Source: SAR116 cluster bacterium MED-G04
GTDB lineage: Bacteria; Pseudomonadota; Alphaproteobacteria; Puniceispirillales; UBA1172
Direction: 5' to 3'
DNA length: 37,923 nt
Assembly (NCBI GenBank): GCA_002457135.1
Contig: NTKX01000012.1
Location: 1 to 37,923 of the forward strand
A program made the position numbers and the translations under genes. Within the stretch, counting starts at the first letter, position 1. The number at the start of each line of letters is the position of its first letter. The notes below the pieces were generated by a model that was not told where the DNA came from, ran no database searches, and worked only from the letters and a program-made list of their open reading frames with translations. This document shows, one piece after another, positions 35,479 to 37,923 of this stretch.

Positions 35479-36879
35479 TTAGTGGCCCTTTTTCTTTTTA
35501 ATTTTTGTTGCCGATATGGCGCCGGTTTCAACATTAGCCGGTTTACCAAGGGCAACGTTTTTCAAATTTAATTCAGAGACCAGTAAATTGTGATTGGCCT
35601 CGATGCCATTCGTTTCAGCCAGGGATTTTTCGCGGCCGGCCTCCAACAGTTCAAAAACACCAATAATCATACCATTGTAATTGTATGTGGCTTCTTCGAG
35701 TAGTGTTTCGTGCATTGGTATAATTTGATTTTGATAATGCTGCGCAATATCGAATGAGGTCCGGTATGCATTGTATGCGCTTCGAATATCAGATACCGCG
35801 GACAGCAATACCTGTTTGTAATTCTGCTGTTTGCTTAAAACCTCGGCCTGCATTGCGTCTCTTTGCAGGTTGCCCCAATCGAACAAGGGGATCTGGATTT
35901 CTATTTCGTACCCTTTTTTGTTCGATATGCTGCCATCATCGTTAATCCGGTCATTTCGCAAGCCGATCTCAATGTCCGTATAAGAGCTGACATTTTCGAC
36001 ACCAGTTCTAGCAAGTGCCAATTCGTAGTCGAGGCGCGCCAGGGTTACATCGAACCGGTTCTCAAAGTTTCGTGTAATCTCTTCCATCAATGCTGGAGTT
36101 TCGGGAACATCCGGCAAGGAGTCGGGCAGAGAAAACGTGTCGGCTTCATCATCGTTAAGGCCAATCAAGCGGATCAGCCTTTCCCGTTTTGTAATTTTTG
36201 TTTGTTTTGCCTTCGCAAGGGCGATTGTCGCTTCGGAGTATAGCAACTGTTGCCTTATCCTATCACTTGTCGTCATGTTGCCGGTCTGTTTCATCCGCTT
36301 GGCCATTTCAGCAGATGCGGAGAGCGCAACGAATGTATCTTCGGCTATAGAAAATCTTTGCTCAGCCGCAACGGCATCCAACCACGCAAATCTGACCTCC
36401 ATGATCGAGGAAAAAATCTCTGACTCCAGATTAACGGTAGCGATTTCCACAGCGATCTTTGAGGACTTCTGTCGTGAGGGCAAGGACGCCAGGTCGAGCA
36501 AACCAAATGTTAGAAACCTTCCATACTCGGTTTCGCTACCTTTCACCATTCGCTCAAATGCAAAAGCAGGGTTGGGAATTCGGCCTGTCTGGGCCGCCAG
36601 TGAACCTTCCCTCAAATTGTTGAAGAGAAGTTTCTGGAAGGCTGGACTCTTGGTTAGCATTAACTCAACAGCTTCAGCCTCACCTATTTGATTTTCAAGG
36701 AGTGTTTTGGCTCGTTCCTTTAACGCATTTTGCTCATCTATATCCTTGGCAGCGATGACTTCACCAGCAAAAACCACCTCAGAATTTTCATTCACGGCGC
36801 TTATGTTCTGCTCGAAATCATAGCTGCTGCAGCCGGTGGTTATTAATACTAAAGCAATGCTCAGGTAACTGTTCTTCAT
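35479..36879 (-). CDS. TolC-family outer-membrane efflux lipoprotein
   Basis: A 466-residue outer-membrane factor of the TolC/CusC/NodT type, the exit duct of tripartite efflux pumps. The N-terminus MKNSYLSIALVLITTGC is a lipoprotein signal with C17 as the acylated residue. Two long helical repeats typical of OEP domains follow (for example ARLDYELALARTGVE and the tail helix around LLEAGREKSLAETNGIEANHN). The frame is open to 37065, but the ATG at 36879 has GAGG upstream, lies one base after the preceding gene's stop and gives the lipobox. No RND or membrane-fusion partner is in the window; it may lie upstream beyond the right edge, or the duct may use a pump encoded elsewhere. Confidence 0.92.
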   Translation of the reverse strand: MKNSYLSIALVLITTGCSSYDFEQNISAVNENSEVVFAGEVIAAKDIDEQNALKERAKTLLENQIGEAEAVELMLTKSPAFQKLLFNNLREGSLAAQTGRIPNPAFAFERMVKGSETEYGRFLTFGLLDLASLPSRQKSSKIAVEIATVNLESEIFSSIMEVRFAWLDAVAAEQRFSIAEDTFVALSASAEMAKRMKQTGNMTTSDRIRQQLLYSEATIALAKAKQTKITKRERLIRLIGLNDDEADTFSLPDSLPDVPETPALMEEITRNFENRFDVTLARLDYELALARTGVENVSSYTDIEIGLRNDRINDDGSISNKKGYEIEIQIPLFDWGNLQRDAMQAEVLSKQQNYKQVLLSAVSDIRSAYNAYRTSFDIAQHYQNQIIPMHETLLEEATYNYNGMIIGVFELLEAGREKSLAETNGIEANHNLLVSELNLKNVALGKPANVETGAISATKIKKKKGH

Positions 36880-36880
36880 A

Positions 36881-37171
36881 TCAGTTTTCCTCGACACCTT
36901 TTTCGGGTTCGCGAGCGTAATATCGCCAACCGCCAATCTCACCAACATCTTCATTGGCCTCGCGCCAATCCTCCGTATCCAGCCACTCCCATTGTGCGTA
37001 ACTTTCGAACACCGACTTGTATTCATGGGTAGATGGAGGCAATTCGTTCGCGTCTGCCTTTCCACTGAAAATTACCGCGGTTAGGACAATAAAACCTGCA
37101 GCAACGCCGCATAGCGTTTCCTGAATAGACTTGGTCAACGTAAAATGGTTGTGAAATAAAGTCATTTTCAT
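36881..37171 (-). CDS. Small single-pass protein of the copper operon, function unknown
   Basis: A 96-residue protein I cannot assign to a named family. One hydrophobic segment (about 20-36) acts as membrane anchor or signal, followed by a periplasmic part of about 55 residues. The C-terminal core WREANEDVGEIGGWRYYARE (69-88), rich in Trp, Tyr and acidic residues, looks like a conserved motif; I have an impression of similar small proteins beside heavy-metal TolC genes but cannot verify it. It has no Cys, two Met (both at the N-terminus) and His at 7, 9 and 49, so it is not an obvious copper binder. Its stop is one base from the tolC start (TGATATG), indicating translational coupling and a role tied to the efflux duct. 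Confidence 0.75.
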   Translation of the reverse strand: MKMTLFHNHFTLTKSIQETLCGVAAGFIVLTAVIFSGKADANELPPSTHEYKSVFESYAQWEWLDTEDWREANEDVGEIGGWRYYAREPEKGVEEN

Positions 37172-37206
37172 GCATCTGCAAATTGGAACTGTAAGGTCGG
37201 ATTATC

Positions 37207-37830
37207 TTACTGACTTGTTAAATCGATAATTTCCAAGTCCTTGTTCAATGTGAAAAGGACATTGTCTCCTTTTTTAAGGCTCGCAAGAGTTTGTTTGTCA
37301 GGGACCGAATATTCCATCGTCATGGCTGGCATCAAGTCACCTATTGCACCGTGTTTGATCGTCACCTTGGAACCCCTGATCCGCTTGATTTGCCCTTCCC
37401 CTTTCAGGGATGCACTCTCAGCGCTGACAAAATCGATCCCTTCAGGTGAAACTTCAAACGAAAATTCACCCTTGATCGTATGCCCGTCTTCACTTAAAGC
37501 GCGCCAGTTTGTTTGGTATGTACCTTCGTCGAGAGGTGGCAGAGCGATGAGATGCCGTTTATTTTCTTTCATCAGATAGTCGCCACTAAGCGCAACAGTC
37601 TCACCTTCATCGGTCAAAAGGCTCCCGATGAATGATTTTTTCTCATTGGAAGCAAATTTCTGCAGTGTAAGTTTTATAAGTTTTGATGGACCTGTGAACA
37701 CTATTTCCATCTCATCGGGAGCCTTCTTTATTACCGATCCGTCCTGCGGCAAAACGTATGCAACGGGTGAATGACCAAAGGCTGTTACCGGAATGACGAT
37801 AAATATTAGAAACAAAATACGAGAAATCAT
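37207..37830 (-). CDS. copC: CopC-CusF fusion periplasmic copper-binding protein
   Basis: A 207-residue exported protein with two copper-binding domains. The signal peptide probably ends at AFG, leaving H20 as the mature N-terminus, the first ligand of the CopC Cu(II) site. The CopC domain runs to about 128, with D115 and H117 in SEDGHTIKGEFSFEV as further ligands. After a short linker, residues about 145-205 form a CusF-like domain with H160 and M167, M170 and M172 in IKHGAIGDLMPAMTMEY, the Cu(I)/Ag(I) ligands; the CusF tryptophan is replaced by Met. It is the first visible gene of the copper run. One protein could thus bind both Cu(II) and Cu(I). Confidence 0.9.
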   Translation of the reverse strand: MISRILFLIFIVIPVTAFGHSPVAYVLPQDGSVIKKAPDEMEIVFTGPSKLIKLTLQKFASNEKKSFIGSLLTDEGETVALSGDYLMKENKRHLIALPPLDEGTYQTNWRALSEDGHTIKGEFSFEVSPEGIDFVSAESASLKGEGQIKRIRGSKVTIKHGAIGDLMPAMTMEYSVPDKQTLASLKKGDNVLFTLNKDLEIIDLTSQ

Positions 37831-37854
37831 TTTGAGAGGCCCTAAAAAAAGATT

Positions 37855-37886
37855 AATCCTAAAACTCTAATACTAAAAATACTAAA
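37855..37886. promoter_or_regulatory. Repeated AATnCTAAA motif upstream of copC
   Basis: AATACTAAA occurs twice in direct tandem (37869-37877 and 37878-37886), with AATCCTAAA at 37855-37863, all just upstream of the copC start in a very AT-rich stretch. It could be an operator or simply AT-rich promoter DNA. No MerR/CueR-type palindrome is seen in the 93 bases available. Confidence 0.3.
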
Positions 37887-37923
37887 TTTTCAGCTTGCAT
37901 ATCGCGTGTCATGTTGCCGCATA

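Larger units (their letters stand above)
32890..37923. other. Probable horizontally acquired copper-handling island
   Basis: From the end of the tRNA to the window edge the base composition falls sharply: by hand count, 33061-33120 has 18 G/C of 60, against 42 of 60 in 31321-31380 inside mnmA. All five genes lie on the minus strand and encode periplasmic or membrane copper proteins. The left boundary is the 3' end of a tRNA gene, a common integration site. No integrase or repeated tRNA end is seen inside the window, so the right boundary lies outside it. The transferred status is inferred from composition and context. Confidence 0.65.

Noticed and set aside
32813-37923. Complete integrative element with attL/attR
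   Set aside because: The tRNA borders a composition change, but I found no second copy of the tRNA 3' end and no integrase within the window, so only a possible boundary is claimed.
1-37923. CRISPR array, insertion sequence or prophage
   Set aside because: The tandem repeats are contiguous with no spacers, and no transposase or phage structural gene is present.

Overview
This window looks like a chromosomal segment of an alphaproteobacterium. The evidence is an NDUFA12-type complex I accessory protein (NDUFA12 and alphaproteobacterial complex I share ancestry), a class II B12-dependent ribonucleotide reductase, an RNase E with a long acidic insert in its S1 region, an alphaproteobacterial-type elongator tRNA-Met(CAT), and the order NDUFA12 - mlaD - DUF2155 / aat - accC - accB - aroQ - DsbA-like. 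I cannot fix the order or genus from sequence alone.

Positions 1 to about 32,900 are dense, GC-rich core genome. From left to right: the 3' end of clpA; a FemAB-like acyltransferase and a RidA protein; nrdJ with a double NrdR-like operator; NDUFA12, mlaD and DUF2155; aat; the fatty-acid and shikimate run accC-accB-aroQ; a membrane-anchored DsbA-like thiol oxidoreductase; an M48 metalloprotease with a TPR-like tail; a class I aminotransferase; rne with its own promoter and long leader; the cell-wall pair amidase and PBP1a (mrcA), then prfB; bcp; a very large AsmA-like protein; tyrS; an alpha/beta hydrolase; and a sulfur-trafficking operon cysE - cysteine desulfurase - [2Fe-2S] ferredoxin - mnmA. 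That operon joins cysteine precursor synthesis to persulfide formation, Fe-S/electron transfer and tRNA 2-thiolation.

From the tRNA-Met gene (32,813-32,889) rightward the character changes. The DNA becomes visibly AT-richer, and all five genes to the window edge lie on the minus strand and concern periplasmic copper: a CopC-CusF fusion, a small single-pass protein not recognised as a named family, a TolC-family outer-membrane lipoprotein, a Tat-exported two-domain multicopper oxidase with a Met-rich tail, and a CopD-like membrane protein. This reads as a horizontally acquired copper-handling module beside a tRNA gene. Its promoter-distal end (copD) faces the tRNA and its upstream part may extend beyond the window.

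The second theme is short tandem repeats, which are unusually frequent. Intergenic or gene-end arrays have units of 11, 12, 16 and 17 bp, while repeats inside genes have units that are multiples of three (9, 12 or 18 bp). Three arrays, at or just after the 3' ends of accB, rne and dsbA, repeat a stop codon with a period not divisible by three, so stops fall in all three frames. No CRISPR array, insertion sequence, integrase or phage gene is visible.
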